64,000 nt of DNA from a bacterium. Lineage in GTDB: Bacteria; Orphanbacterota; Orphanbacteria; Orphanbacterales; Orphanbacteraceae. The stretch is taken from positions 124,368 to 188,367 of the forward strand of contig JALGYY010000047.1 of NCBI GenBank assembly GCA_025782575.1. The letters run 5' to 3'. Shown here in pieces: positions 9,818 through 18,064 of this stretch. The notes below the pieces were generated by a model, which did not search any database, was not told the origin of the DNA, and was given only the letters and a program-made list of their open reading frames with translations. Numbering within the stretch: position 1 is the first letter of the stretch; the number at the start of each line of letters is the position of its first letter. The position numbers and the translations under genes were made by a program.

Positions 9818-9855
9818 GTTTCGATGCTCCAGATAAAGTAGAGGGTATTGCTCAC

Positions 9856-9883
9856 ATAATGAGGATGGGATGAGGTTTGTCAA
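9856..9883 (-). promoter_or_regulatory. Sigma-70-type promoter for the DUF819 gene
   Basis: On the minus strand a perfect TTGACA (9878-9883) is followed after 16 bases by CATTAT (9856-9861). Transcription would start about 10 bases further and give a leader of roughly 30 bases before ATG 9817. Confidence 0.55.
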
Positions 9884-10034
9884 CGCCGGTTTCGTGAGCC
9901 GGCGCATTCGGCCACCTATCCAGATCTTTCGCGGAGGATCCTGCCGGGCTCATTGATGGAGCAGGTGTGGTCGGTTTTTGGGCGCTGTCCGGAGGCGTAT
10001 GCGTTTCTCTCGAGATTCGCCCCCCCCCCGCCGA

Positions 10035-11162
10035 TCAACGGTTTGTCAGTAATATCTTTCGAGCCGCCAGTCGGTTGTGTTTCCCGCATAAAACACGGAG
10101 ATTGTCTAAGGTGTGTTTTCCGCCCCGGCAGAATGGTGTGATGTGATCGATCTGCAGATGAGCGGTCGAGTCGCATCGGATGCCGAGGGAACTGGTGTAG
10201 GTGCAGCGCCCTTTGTCGCGGTTGAATACCGCGTCCCGCAAGAGGGCCGGGATGTGTCGGGAACGAACGCGCATCCCCTCTGCTCCCTTGCATGGAGACT
10301 CTTTCTCATCGGCTGTTTTTGAGCCGCTCACGGCTGCCGGTATGATCGGAGAATAGCCCTTTGCTGGCCTCTGCGCCTGATCTCGTGACTTGCTCTGCTT
10401 CCTGGCTTCCCTCTTCTTCCGCCGCGCCTCTTTCCGCTCGGGATCGCGCTTCTCCAGCAGATCTTTGATCGCTCTCCCCATGATCGCCTCCAGATTCCAG
10501 CTACGGGAGCAGACCCTCTTCGCCCGCTCCAGATCCCGGCAGAACTCCTCGCTCGCCGAGAACCGAATCTCATAGCGCTGCTCCGGCTCTTCTTGCAGAT
10601 CCTGTCGGGAGTCGCTACCAACGTGGGTGTGATTCGGGGATTCTTCCGCCTGAAAAAGATCTCCATTTTCCTCCCGGTTCGGGACGATCTCAGCCGGTTC
10701 TATCAATCCGATCGGCCGAACGGATTCTCGTACAGCCGGCGCGATCTGATGGGAAGCCACGATCTTTTCAATTTCGGCAAATGTCTTTCCGGAAACCGAG
10801 CGGAGGATTTCTTCCGGACTCCCCTCCGCCAATAGACGGGCGATCTTCGCGAGGCCACACACTGTGATCTTGCGATCCACCAGAAGTCCCCTGGCCGCGG
10901 GAAACTTGCTTATACATCTGGCAGCGGCGATGAACCGCCCCGCTTTGGATGGGGAGTAGCGCCAGCGAAAAGTACAGAAGGCAAAAAGAGAGGAGTAGCC
11001 TTCCTCCAAGTAGAGAGATCGCCTCTCGATTTCGTTCAGACATTCGAGAATGGAAACCAGCAATGCATGTTCGTTTCGGACCGCCCGATCTCCTTTTCGA
11101 ATGATCTCATGATTGGAAAGCGTCGCCAGAACCGAGTCCATTTTCTTCGTCGTCATCGCCAT
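10035..11162 (-). CDS. HNH-endonuclease-motif protein
   Basis: The 375-residue protein has a helical N-terminal half (LLVSILECLNEIERR, YSSLFAFCTFRWRYSPSKAGRFIAAAR, then KITVCGLAKIARLL), a basic middle (KEARRKKREARKQSK) and a C-terminal HNH zinc-finger nuclease: CTYTSS..RC, LQIDHITPFCRGGKHTLDNLRVLCGKHN. This architecture is widespread in environmental bacteria, often in several copies, and its role is unknown; a selfish or defence-related nuclease is possible. ATG 11162 has GGGAGGGG six bases upstream and is preferred over GTG 11183. A run of ten G follows the stop. It stands alone. Confidence 0.8.
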   Translation of the reverse strand: MAMTTKKMDSVLATLSNHEIIRKGDRAVRNEHALLVSILECLNEIERRSLYLEEGYSSLFAFCTFRWRYSPSKAGRFIAAARCISKFPAARGLLVDRKITVCGLAKIARLLAEGSPEEILRSVSGKTFAEIEKIVASHQIAPAVRESVRPIGLIEPAEIVPNREENGDLFQAEESPNHTHVGSDSRQDLQEEPEQRYEIRFSASEEFCRDLERAKRVCSRSWNLEAIMGRAIKDLLEKRDPERKEARRKKREARKQSKSRDQAQRPAKGYSPIIPAAVSGSKTADEKESPCKGAEGMRVRSRHIPALLRDAVFNRDKGRCTYTSSLGIRCDSTAHLQIDHITPFCRGGKHTLDNLRVLCGKHNRLAARKILLTNR

Positions 11163-11717
11163 CTTCTTCCCCTCCCGATCCACCCTTATCGTTCCAAGCC
11201 CCGCTGATATTTTAGCATGGCCTTTTCCGGCTTCGAGGGAGGGGCTGCAAGATCGATTGCGGCTGGATTCGAAATTCTAAAGAGGAGGCCGCGCACGACT
11301 GATTCACCAGGACGAGAAGCGTACACACGGGAGACTGGCAAGTAACCGGAGACAGTCGAACTTGGCGAGCGCCAGAACGTGTCAAGCAATATTTCTTGCT
11401 ATCGATAGAATAATCAAAATAGTCGAGCGACTCGAGGCTAAACGACGACAGGCGCCGAGCAGGAAAACGCATACGTCTCCGGACAGCCTCCGGCGGAGGT
11501 AAATTTCCTTGCATTCGTTCGAGTTGGTGCGATCCATGAGCGGATCGCAGTGCAGGGATCACATCTTCAATCTGCGATTTCCGTTTATCTGGACTGGCCT
11601 CGACCTCCGGCCGAAGAGGAGAGTTTGTCCAAAAGGCTGCTTACTGGATATCCCATTTCCGATTACTGTGGTTTTTCGCCTGTAACCTAATATCATGCCG
11701 GGAGAGGGGGTGTAATC
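11163..11717. other. Intergenic region of about 555 bases without a gene
   Basis: I find no credible coding frame here: the short open frames lack family features and good ribosome sites. The region separates the divergent HNH and TonB-C genes and must hold their promoters. An AT-rich patch around 11380-11425 contains TTGACA-like and TATT-rich words on the minus strand, but no well-spaced pair that I would call. Immediately before 11718 there is a purine-rich ribosome site (GGGAGAGGGGG). Confidence 0.5.
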
Positions 11718-12158
11718 ATGCTCAGATCAACAGTCAGTTTCATTTTAGTTGTTTCGCTCGCATGCGCCGGAGGAGGGGGACACGGAAGAGCGAGTCGGCC
11801 GATCGCCTATGAATCGGACTTCACGATACGGTCTTCCCGCGATGCAAACCGCACTCCGGTCAAAGCCCTGGACGAGAGCTCCGAATTCTCAGCGGCGCCG
11901 GTGGAACGGGTAGTCTACAGACCTGAATACCCGGAGAACGCGCGCCGAACGCAGGTGGAAGGAACGGTTGTGGCAAAAGCGTTCCTGAATGAGATCGGGG
12001 ACGTTGTTCGTGTGGAGATTCTTGAATCGCCTTCCATTATCCTCAACAAGACGGTCCGAGAGGCTCTTCTCACGAGTAAATTCTTCCCGGCGAAGAAGGA
12101 TGGTGTTCCCGTACCATGCACGCTGATAGTGCCGTTCGATTTCTATCTGCGCATGTAG
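11718..12158 (+). CDS. TonB C-terminal-domain secreted protein
   Basis: The protein (146 residues) opens with a hydrophobic signal ending in L-A-C-A-G, which may be a lipoprotein cleavage site. The last 80 or so residues form a TonB C-terminal domain: YPENARRTQVEGTVVAKAFLNEIGDVVRVEIL, followed by KFFPAKKDGVPVPCTLIVPFDFYL. In classical TonB this domain touches outer-membrane receptors, but this copy has no long Pro-rich spacer. Small versions of this kind are common in FCB-type bacteria, often as stand-alone periplasmic proteins. ATG 11718 has GAGAGGGGG upstream. No ExbB/ExbD genes are nearby. Confidence 0.75.
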   Translation: MLRSTVSFILVVSLACAGGGGHGRASRPIAYESDFTIRSSRDANRTPVKALDESSEFSAAPVERVVYRPEYPENARRTQVEGTVVAKAFLNEIGDVVRVEILESPSIILNKTVREALLTSKFFPAKKDGVPVPCTLIVPFDFYLRM

Positions 12159-12293
12159 CGAGAAAAAACACGCAATCACTCACGGGTCTCTCTCCCAGCC
12201 TCCCCGGGTATGACTCAAACTCCTGCCCCAGCGGTTAACAAAGAGGACCGAGACCAGGCCGGAGCAATAAACCGCTGACCAGTCGTTTCTCCG

Positions 12294-14426
12294 CTACCGC
12301 ACAACAGTGATCTTGCGCGTTCTCGTCTCCCGGTCGGTCTGAAGGACACCGAAGTACATCCCCGGTGAAACGAGGTGGCCCCTACTGTTCCTGCCGTCCC
12401 AGGTGGCGAATGATGTGCCCGCTTCTCGATGTTCGTTCACCAGACTTCGAACGAGACGGCCCGACACATCGTACACGGAGAGTTCAACAGGCGAGGCGTT
12501 CGGAAGAGAGAACATGAGAGTGGCTCGGTCACGTATCGGATTGGGGCCGAAAATATCGAGCCGGGCGCCGTAGGGAATCGCATCGGCGAGGTCGTCAACA
12601 CCTGTGGCTGTTCCTTTTAGAATCGTGAAGTGATCCAGTTCCTGGCCGGCATCATCCAGAAACAGAGCGTCCAGTCTTTCGCCGCTAATATCGATCACGA
12701 GTGATCCCAATTTATTGAGAGAGGTGATCATGACAGGGTGATCCAACGGCCCGCCGCCAAGTTTCGATGAGCTCCCCGCGACGACATAAACCGCACCTTC
12801 AAACGGCCCCGTACCGGAGGTCGGTTTGGCGTAGGCGCCATCTCCGAGCGGATTGCCGTCTCCCGAATCGATTATCATTGACTCGACGAGAGAGCCTGAT
12901 GCCAGATAAAGACCGTTCAGCAGGAAAGAGCGTTCATAGGAATGGCTGTGTCCACCGAGTACGAGATCGACGCCGGCTGAGTCGAGCACAGGGAGGGTCC
13001 AGTTCCTCATCTGCGCCATCCTCCCCCCGGAGTCCATCGGATCGTCGGAGTTGTGAGATCCCTTCGTGTATGGGGGGTGATGCCAGTACGCGATGATCCA
13101 GTCCTGATTGGTCGCTGCGAGATCCTGTCGAAGCCAGGTGACCATCGGACCGCTCGATGTGCGATCCGATCCCTCGGAGTCGAGACAGATGAAATGGACC
13201 CGCCCGAAGTCGAACGAGTAATACGCTTCCGTCCCGGAGGGAACGCCCCCCGCCTCCCCGTCGATCGGCATCGTGAAGATATCGTAGTAATCATTGTTCG
13301 CACCGGCATGCCGCACGTCGTGGTTCCCTCGAGTGGGCCACAGAAATGTATCTTTTAATAAATCGGTATACATGTCAAAGACGGCCGCCTGGTACTCGGC
13401 ATCGGTTCCTGTTAAGTAAGCGTTGTCACCCAGCATTAACCAGACGTCCGTATTCCCTGCCCCTGCATAGGCCTCGTATGCGGATCTTACGTTGATCGCG
13501 TTCTGCCCTGGCAGGCCGGAATCGCCGATCACCCAGATTCGCGTTGACTGGGGAGTACCCGGCGTCGGGGCGGTCCGGAATGAGTGGTCGATGTCATCTC
13601 CCTCGAACTCGAAAGTGCTCGTTCCGATGGCGTAGTAGTAGTGGGTGCCCGGTGTCAGGCCTCTGATCTTGACTTCGTGTTGACTCCCGTTAACGGGATC
13701 GTCGATCACATTGACGAGATCTCCGATCTGCGTACCGTACCGGAGACGTGTGTCGACAGGCACATCCGTTCGCCAGCGGATTACGGCACTCGTATCGGTG
13801 CCCACCTGGATATAGGGGCCCCGCGTGATATAGGCGGGTGCGGTGGAGTAGATGAGTTCGGCATCGAAGACGAGATCGGAGCTGATTGCGTTCGTCTGGT
13901 GCACCTCGATTGCGAGTAGATTCTGGCCTTGCAGGAGAAGATTGGTTAACCCCGTGAGTATGATCGGCTCGTAGGATCCCCCTTCGTGGGAGCCGGCAAG
14001 AGTGGAATAGCTTATCGTCCCGGCGGGCATGGACGGCCTTGTCACTTCCGTTCCGTTCAAATAGGCGACGTAGCCGTCGTCGAAATTTGTCGAAAGCGAT
14101 AGACTCGTGATCTGAGCCGGATCATCCACCAGGCTGAATTCATGCCGGAAATAAGCTGTCGGATGTTTGTCGTTCGGGTCGAGTCCGAAGGAGATCACCC
14201 GATTGATGTACCCTTCTCCATAACCGAAAATCGCCGTTCCGGTGGTCCAGCTACCGTCGTCAAAAGAAGTGTCACGCCAGGTTGTGCCGAGGTCGGTGCC
14301 GGTATCATTGAAACTCCAGACGGAGTTCTTGGGGATGACAACAGTCTGAGCCTTTCCCGATGAAGCGAAAAGCGAGAGCGCAGATGTGGTCAACAGAATT
14401 GCGGCAATCAGTTGAACCTGTTTCAT
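12294..14426 (-). CDS. Secreted purple-acid-phosphatase-like metallophosphoesterase with FlgD-type tail
   Basis: This 710-residue protein has a signal peptide (LIAAILLTTSALSLFASSGKAQ), a jelly-roll-like N-terminal domain (about residues 30-190), a fibronectin-like domain (YITRGPYIQVGTDTSAVIRWRT) and a metallophosphoesterase core. Core motifs are WVIGDSG, MLGDNAY, TRGNHD, WHHPPY and LGGHSHSYER, as in purple acid phosphatases. The C-terminal 80 residues are a FlgD-Ig-like tail (GPNPIRDRATLMFSLP, YDVSGRLVRSL, TWDGRNSRGHLVSPGMYF, RKITVVR). It is probably an exported phosphatase or phosphodiesterase. Its ATG overlaps the TGA of the upstream TPR gene by four bases, so both are co-expressed. Confidence 0.85.
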   Translation of the reverse strand: MKQVQLIAAILLTTSALSLFASSGKAQTVVIPKNSVWSFNDTGTDLGTTWRDTSFDDGSWTTGTAIFGYGEGYINRVISFGLDPNDKHPTAYFRHEFSLVDDPAQITSLSLSTNFDDGYVAYLNGTEVTRPSMPAGTISYSTLAGSHEGGSYEPIILTGLTNLLLQGQNLLAIEVHQTNAISSDLVFDAELIYSTAPAYITRGPYIQVGTDTSAVIRWRTDVPVDTRLRYGTQIGDLVNVIDDPVNGSQHEVKIRGLTPGTHYYYAIGTSTFEFEGDDIDHSFRTAPTPGTPQSTRIWVIGDSGLPGQNAINVRSAYEAYAGAGNTDVWLMLGDNAYLTGTDAEYQAAVFDMYTDLLKDTFLWPTRGNHDVRHAGANNDYYDIFTMPIDGEAGGVPSGTEAYYSFDFGRVHFICLDSEGSDRTSSGPMVTWLRQDLAATNQDWIIAYWHHPPYTKGSHNSDDPMDSGGRMAQMRNWTLPVLDSAGVDLVLGGHSHSYERSFLLNGLYLASGSLVESMIIDSGDGNPLGDGAYAKPTSGTGPFEGAVYVVAGSSSKLGGGPLDHPVMITSLNKLGSLVIDISGERLDALFLDDAGQELDHFTILKGTATGVDDLADAIPYGARLDIFGPNPIRDRATLMFSLPNASPVELSVYDVSGRLVRSLVNEHREAGTSFATWDGRNSRGHLVSPGMYFGVLQTDRETRTRKITVVR

Positions 14427-15274
14427 TCCGAAGCTGTCCCTTTCCCGGAAATACGCGAGAGGTCGTTAATCTGGAGGCGTATCCGGCTCTGAAGTTCGCG
14501 ATAGGAATCGCTCCCCCGACGGGACGAGGAGATGGAATCAATGGCATCCAGTGCGTCTGTGTAAGCGGCTTGCGCTTCGTGGATTCTTCCTGCAAGCGCG
14601 AGTATGTTCCCTCGTTTCACAAGGAGTGTCTCTTTGCGGTCGAATTGCGGCATCACGATTTCAATCCGCAATAGCGCACGGTCAACATCGCCGAGTTTCA
14701 GATCGAAATCGATCGCTTTCATTGTGAGTGTGACGAGCGGTCCCAGCCGATCGATCGCCTCATCCAGTCCCTGCCGGGCAAGTCGCACCCCACCCGGATG
14801 AACCATGGATGCGAATCGGGCCCGCTCCAGAAAGTCGTCCGGCCGGGGTGCCGGGTCGACGGCGAGCGCGCGATCATAGTCTTTCACGGCTTGCTCATAA
14901 TTTTCGAGGGCGGCATGAGCGCGGCCTCTTATCTTGAGCCCTTCCCCGTTGCCCGCTTCAGCCAGGGCCACGTAACTGAGATCCTGAAGGGCGGCCTGGG
15001 GATCACCGTTTTCAAGGTGGAGGACCGCGAGTCCGAGATAGACGACGTCAAGCGCGGGATCGATAACGAGAGCTCGGCGAAAATCCGCCTCTGCGAGGGC
15101 GGCCTCACCATGATTCCTGTAGAGTTCGCCCCGCTGCCAGTAGAGAGAGGCGTCATCCGGCGATTCCCGGACAGACTCGCTCAAAATGTCGATGCGTTCG
15201 TGAAGCGCTCCGTGAGCGATGAGCTCGGGGGGGAGGATGAGCGCAGCGAACGCCAGGAACAGGAGTTTGCGCAT
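14423..15274 (-). CDS. TPR-repeat secreted protein
   Basis: The protein (283 residues) begins with a signal peptide (LLFLAFAALILPPELIAHG) and then has tetratricopeptide repeats, clearest at ASLYWQRGELYRNHGEAALAEADFRRALVIDPA, DVVYLGLAVLHLENGDPQAALQDL and GLKIRGRAHAALENYEQAVKDYDRALAVDPA. It likely works as a periplasmic scaffold. It precedes and overlaps the exported phosphatase gene, which suggests a chaperone- or anchor-like partnership (inference). A TATAAT (15284-15289, minus strand) lies very close to the ATG, but its -35 is poor. Confidence 0.8.
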   Translation of the reverse strand: MRKLLFLAFAALILPPELIAHGALHERIDILSESVRESPDDASLYWQRGELYRNHGEAALAEADFRRALVIDPALDVVYLGLAVLHLENGDPQAALQDLSYVALAEAGNGEGLKIRGRAHAALENYEQAVKDYDRALAVDPAPRPDDFLERARFASMVHPGGVRLARQGLDEAIDRLGPLVTLTMKAIDFDLKLGDVDRALLRIEIVMPQFDRKETLLVKRGNILALAGRIHEAQAAYTDALDAIDSISSSRRGSDSYRELQSRIRLQINDLSRISGKGTASE

Positions 15275-15284
15275 GATTGTTCTA

Positions 15285-16199
15285 TTATAACACGGTCGAG
15301 CGTTGCCGGGGCGCCCACAACTGCTGAATTAGAATGCCCGCGATAATAAGAATCAGGCCGATCAGGGATGAAGAGCGGATCGTCTCTCCGAGGACGAGGC
15401 CGATGAAGATCAGCGACAGAAATGGAGAGAGAAATACGAGCCGCCCCACTTTCGCCGAAGTCTCGGAAAGTGAGAGTGCCCGGAGCCAGAAGAGAAACGG
15501 GAGACCCATCTCAAAAATGCCGGTGTAGATCGATCCGGCAAGCGGACCGGGCGGGAGCGATGGCGCCCGCCCCAGAATAGCCATCAGCGCGGCCGTAAAC
15601 AGGAAGCCGAACGTAGCGCCGAGAGATAGTTTTTCGAGCGCATCCCGATCATCGCGCAGATTCCGGATCCAGAAGGCCGCCCATATGACGGAGCTACCGA
15701 GCGCCAGACCTACTCCCAACGGATTGGAAAACGTCGCTCCCATCAGGTTGCCGCGGAGTGCGATGACCGCTACTCCGACGAAGCTGATGGAAAGGCCGGC
15801 CAGATCGGGCAGACGGAGCGCTTGACCCAGAAAAGGTGCTGATAGAAGCACGAGAACGATCGGCCATGTGTAATTCAGAGGCTGCGCTTCCTGAGCCGGC
15901 AGAATGTCGTAAGCTCGGAAGAGTACGACGTAGTAGAGGAAGGGATTCAGCAGGCCGTTCAGGGCGGATCGGCGGAGCGAACGATCGAGCGGAGGTCTCG
16001 GGGCGATCCGCTGACCTCTCCTGATCCACCGACGTACCGCTCGAGCCAGCCAGAAAAAAATAGCGGCGCTGAGTGACGCCCCGAACAGCAGAGAGAGAGG
16101 GTCGGTCCCACGAAGCGTCAGCTTGAACACGGTTGCGACCGTGGACCAACAAAGAATACTGGCCACGGCGAAAAGATAGGCGCGGGTTTGATCTCGCAT
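15285..16199 (-). CDS. EamA/DMT-superfamily transporter
   Basis: The 304-residue protein has about ten helices in two related halves, as in EamA drug/metabolite transporters. Marks include SILCWSTVATVFKLTLRGTDPLSLLFGASL at the start, LNPFLYYVVLFRAYDILPAQEAQPLNYTWP at the middle of half one, and WAAFWIRN and VFLSPFLSLIFIGLVLGETI in half two. The substrate is unknown; relatives export amino acids or other metabolites. It ends 10 bases before the TPR gene begins, on the same strand, so the three minus-strand genes may be one transcript. Confidence 0.8.
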   Translation of the reverse strand: MRDQTRAYLFAVASILCWSTVATVFKLTLRGTDPLSLLFGASLSAAIFFWLARAVRRWIRRGQRIAPRPPLDRSLRRSALNGLLNPFLYYVVLFRAYDILPAQEAQPLNYTWPIVLVLLSAPFLGQALRLPDLAGLSISFVGVAVIALRGNLMGATFSNPLGVGLALGSSVIWAAFWIRNLRDDRDALEKLSLGATFGFLFTAALMAILGRAPSLPPGPLAGSIYTGIFEMGLPFLFWLRALSLSETSAKVGRLVFLSPFLSLIFIGLVLGETIRSSSLIGLILIIAGILIQQLWAPRQRSTVL

Positions 16200-16300
16200 G
16201 GCTGCAGGCTATCGGAAACCGGGCCGTCCGGCAACAGAACCTGATTTGTGATAGAATAAACAGGCGTTTCCCATGAACATCACTGTCGAAAGGATCGACT

Positions 16301-17698
16301 ATGTGGAACCCCCGGCGTCCGCTGAAATGGCGGTTTTGTCCCATTTTCTTCGCATTCTTCTCTCTCTCCATCGTCGCTGATTGGGCGTTTTCCGCCGATT
16401 GGATTACGCACGCTCCTCTTCCGGAGCCGCTGGCGAACAATGCTATTACTACTCATTCATTCGGTGACACCTGTTACGTCTATTCCTTCATGGGAATCGA
16501 CACTACAAAAGCCTGGTCCGGAATCACACGCCATGCCTGGCGATTGAATACGACGACAGATACGTGGCAGGCGCTACCTGATGTGCCCGGCTCGGTCGGG
16601 CGAATCGCGGCTCTCGCTTTTTCATTCGGCAGCAAAGTTTATCTGTTCGGAGGCTACTCCGTTGCGAGTGATCAGTCGGAAACCACATGGGGTGCCGTTG
16701 ATATTTACGATCCGGCCACCAATACATGGTCATCCGGTTCGCCGATTCCTGTGCCAGTTGATGACATGGTAGGCGGGGTCTGGCGTGACTCGTTGATCTA
16801 TCTGGTGAGCGGATGGTCCCAGACTACAGTGGTTTCGAACACACAGGTGTATGACCCCGCCATGGATACATGGGCGCAGGCGACCCCTTTCCCGATCGGG
16901 GGAACGTTCGGCGGTGCGGGCGGCATAGTGGGGAACTGGTTTATCTATGTAGATGGTGTGAGGGGCAACTTTCTGATGCGAGAGAATGTCCATCGAGGGT
17001 TGATCGATCCGAACGATCCGCTCTCGGTCACCTGGGCGGTGTCGGGGAAGCATCCCGGGGAATCGCTCTATCGAATGGCCAGCGGTAACGTACCCGGGGA
17101 CACGACGTCTTTGCTCTTCGCAGGCGGGAGCGATAATGCTTACAATTTCGACGGGATCGGCTTTAACGGTCAGCCTTCCGAACCGACCGGCCAGATGTGG
17201 TACTACTTTCCATCGACAAACAAGAGAAGGCAGGTCGCCGACAAAGAGACGCCCACCATGGACCATCGAGGATTCCCTACATGCGGTGACCGCATGTATA
17301 TCGCCGGAGGGATGATAGGCGGACAGCAGGTGACTGATCTTGTACAGAGCTACTTTTCTGACGATCCTACCGGTGTGGCATTCGATTCGCCGGTTTTGGG
17401 GGAGGGATTGGTCGGAGGCGCGGCATGGGAACTCCGAAGCGCTCCGAATCCCGCCCGGACGAGAGCGTCGTTCTCCGCCAACGCCGGCCGTGAACGAACA
17501 GTTCTCCGGAATGCCCGCGTCTACGACCTTCGGGGAAGATTGGTACGGAGTTTCAACGATGCGGCACTCGCCGAATCCTCCGGATTCGAGTGGGATCTTC
17601 GGGATAACCGCGGAAAACGGGTGGCTGCGGGCATATACATGCTGAAGGGAAGCGTCTTCGATCGCAATATCTCGAGAAAAATCACCGTCGTCAATTGA
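16301..17698 (+). CDS. Secreted Kelch-repeat protein with FlgD-type tail
   Basis: The protein (465 residues) has a signal peptide (FFAFFSLSIVADWAFS) and Kelch blades, seen as IAALAFSFGSKVYLFGGYS followed by VDIYDPATNTWSSGSPIP, and TQVYDPAMDTWAQATPFP, plus CGDRMYIAGGM near the end of the propeller. The final 80 residues are a FlgD-Ig-like tail (SAPNPARTRASFSA, VYDLRGRLVRSFN, WDLRDNRGKRVAAGIYML, SRKITVVN). It is the third exported protein in the window with this tail. The function is probably binding to extracellular glycan or protein. It is divergent from the EamA gene. Confidence 0.75.
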   Translation: MWNPRRPLKWRFCPIFFAFFSLSIVADWAFSADWITHAPLPEPLANNAITTHSFGDTCYVYSFMGIDTTKAWSGITRHAWRLNTTTDTWQALPDVPGSVGRIAALAFSFGSKVYLFGGYSVASDQSETTWGAVDIYDPATNTWSSGSPIPVPVDDMVGGVWRDSLIYLVSGWSQTTVVSNTQVYDPAMDTWAQATPFPIGGTFGGAGGIVGNWFIYVDGVRGNFLMRENVHRGLIDPNDPLSVTWAVSGKHPGESLYRMASGNVPGDTTSLLFAGGSDNAYNFDGIGFNGQPSEPTGQMWYYFPSTNKRRQVADKETPTMDHRGFPTCGDRMYIAGGMIGGQQVTDLVQSYFSDDPTGVAFDSPVLGEGLVGGAAWELRSAPNPARTRASFSANAGRERTVLRNARVYDLRGRLVRSFNDAALAESSGFEWDLRDNRGKRVAAGIYMLKGSVFDRNISRKITVVN

Positions 17699-17902
17699 CG
17701 ACGACAACTACACTGTTATCTGTTCGCCAGTCTCACAGTCGCTCTCGTCTCTTGACTGCGGGAGCAGGAGGCATGTACACTTAAGGCGCAATAGATCGAT
17801 CGAATACATGAGGCGTTGATCGAAAGCCGGGCTGCGTTTCATCCCCTTTGCAGCCTCCTCCCCCTCGGTTCGTCCGGCTGGGGAGAAGTCGATCCGCCTC
17901 GA

Positions 17903-17937
17903 CCCCGGCGACGTACTCTAAGTGGCCGGGGTTTTTC
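17903..17937 (+). terminator. Rho-independent terminator-like hairpin
   Basis: CCCCGGC (17903-17909) pairs perfectly with GCCGGGG (17925-17931) across a 15-base loop, and a TTTTTC run follows at once. It lies 205 bases after the Kelch stop, so it ends either that transcript or a small RNA from the gap. Confidence 0.6.
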
Positions 17938-17979
17938 TTTGTCTGGCAAGGGTTATCCCTTGGTTTCAGTCGGCCGACT

Positions 17980-18009
17980 CGCTCCTGGTTATGAGGGGCG
18001 ATTTTTTTT
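17980..18009 (+). terminator. Second terminator-like hairpin before the kinase gene
   Basis: CGCTCC (17980-17985) pairs with GGGGCG (17995-18000) with one G-T wobble, followed by A and eight T. It lies only 55 bases before the kinase ATG, so it could work as an attenuator as well as a terminator. Confidence 0.45.
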
Positions 18010-18064
18010 AGAGATCCGACCCGCGTCGTTGGTATGATTGATCAGGTAAGGGGCGTACCTGCCA

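Larger units (their letters stand above)
17699..18064. other. Palindrome-rich 366-base leader between Kelch and kinase genes
   Basis: No protein gene fits here. The stretch holds two terminator-like hairpins (entered separately) and between them two more small palindromes: AAGGG-TTAT-CCCTT near 17948-17961 and AGTCGGCCGACT near 17968-17979. The region could hold the end of the Kelch transcript and then a short structured RNA or an attenuator-like leader in front of the kinase/peptide locus. No known RNA family is recognised. Confidence 0.4.

Noticed and set aside
10020..10029. Run of ten C as phase-variation tract
   Set aside because: It lies just after the stop of the HNH gene, so slippage would not change a protein.
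12229..12277. Inverted repeat CAGCGGTT/AACCGCTG as terminator
   Set aside because: The loop is over 30 bases and no T run follows; kept as chance.
15284..15289. TATAAT giving a leaderless transcript for the TPR gene
   Set aside because: No acceptable -35 at the right distance, and the EamA gene upstream can supply transcription.
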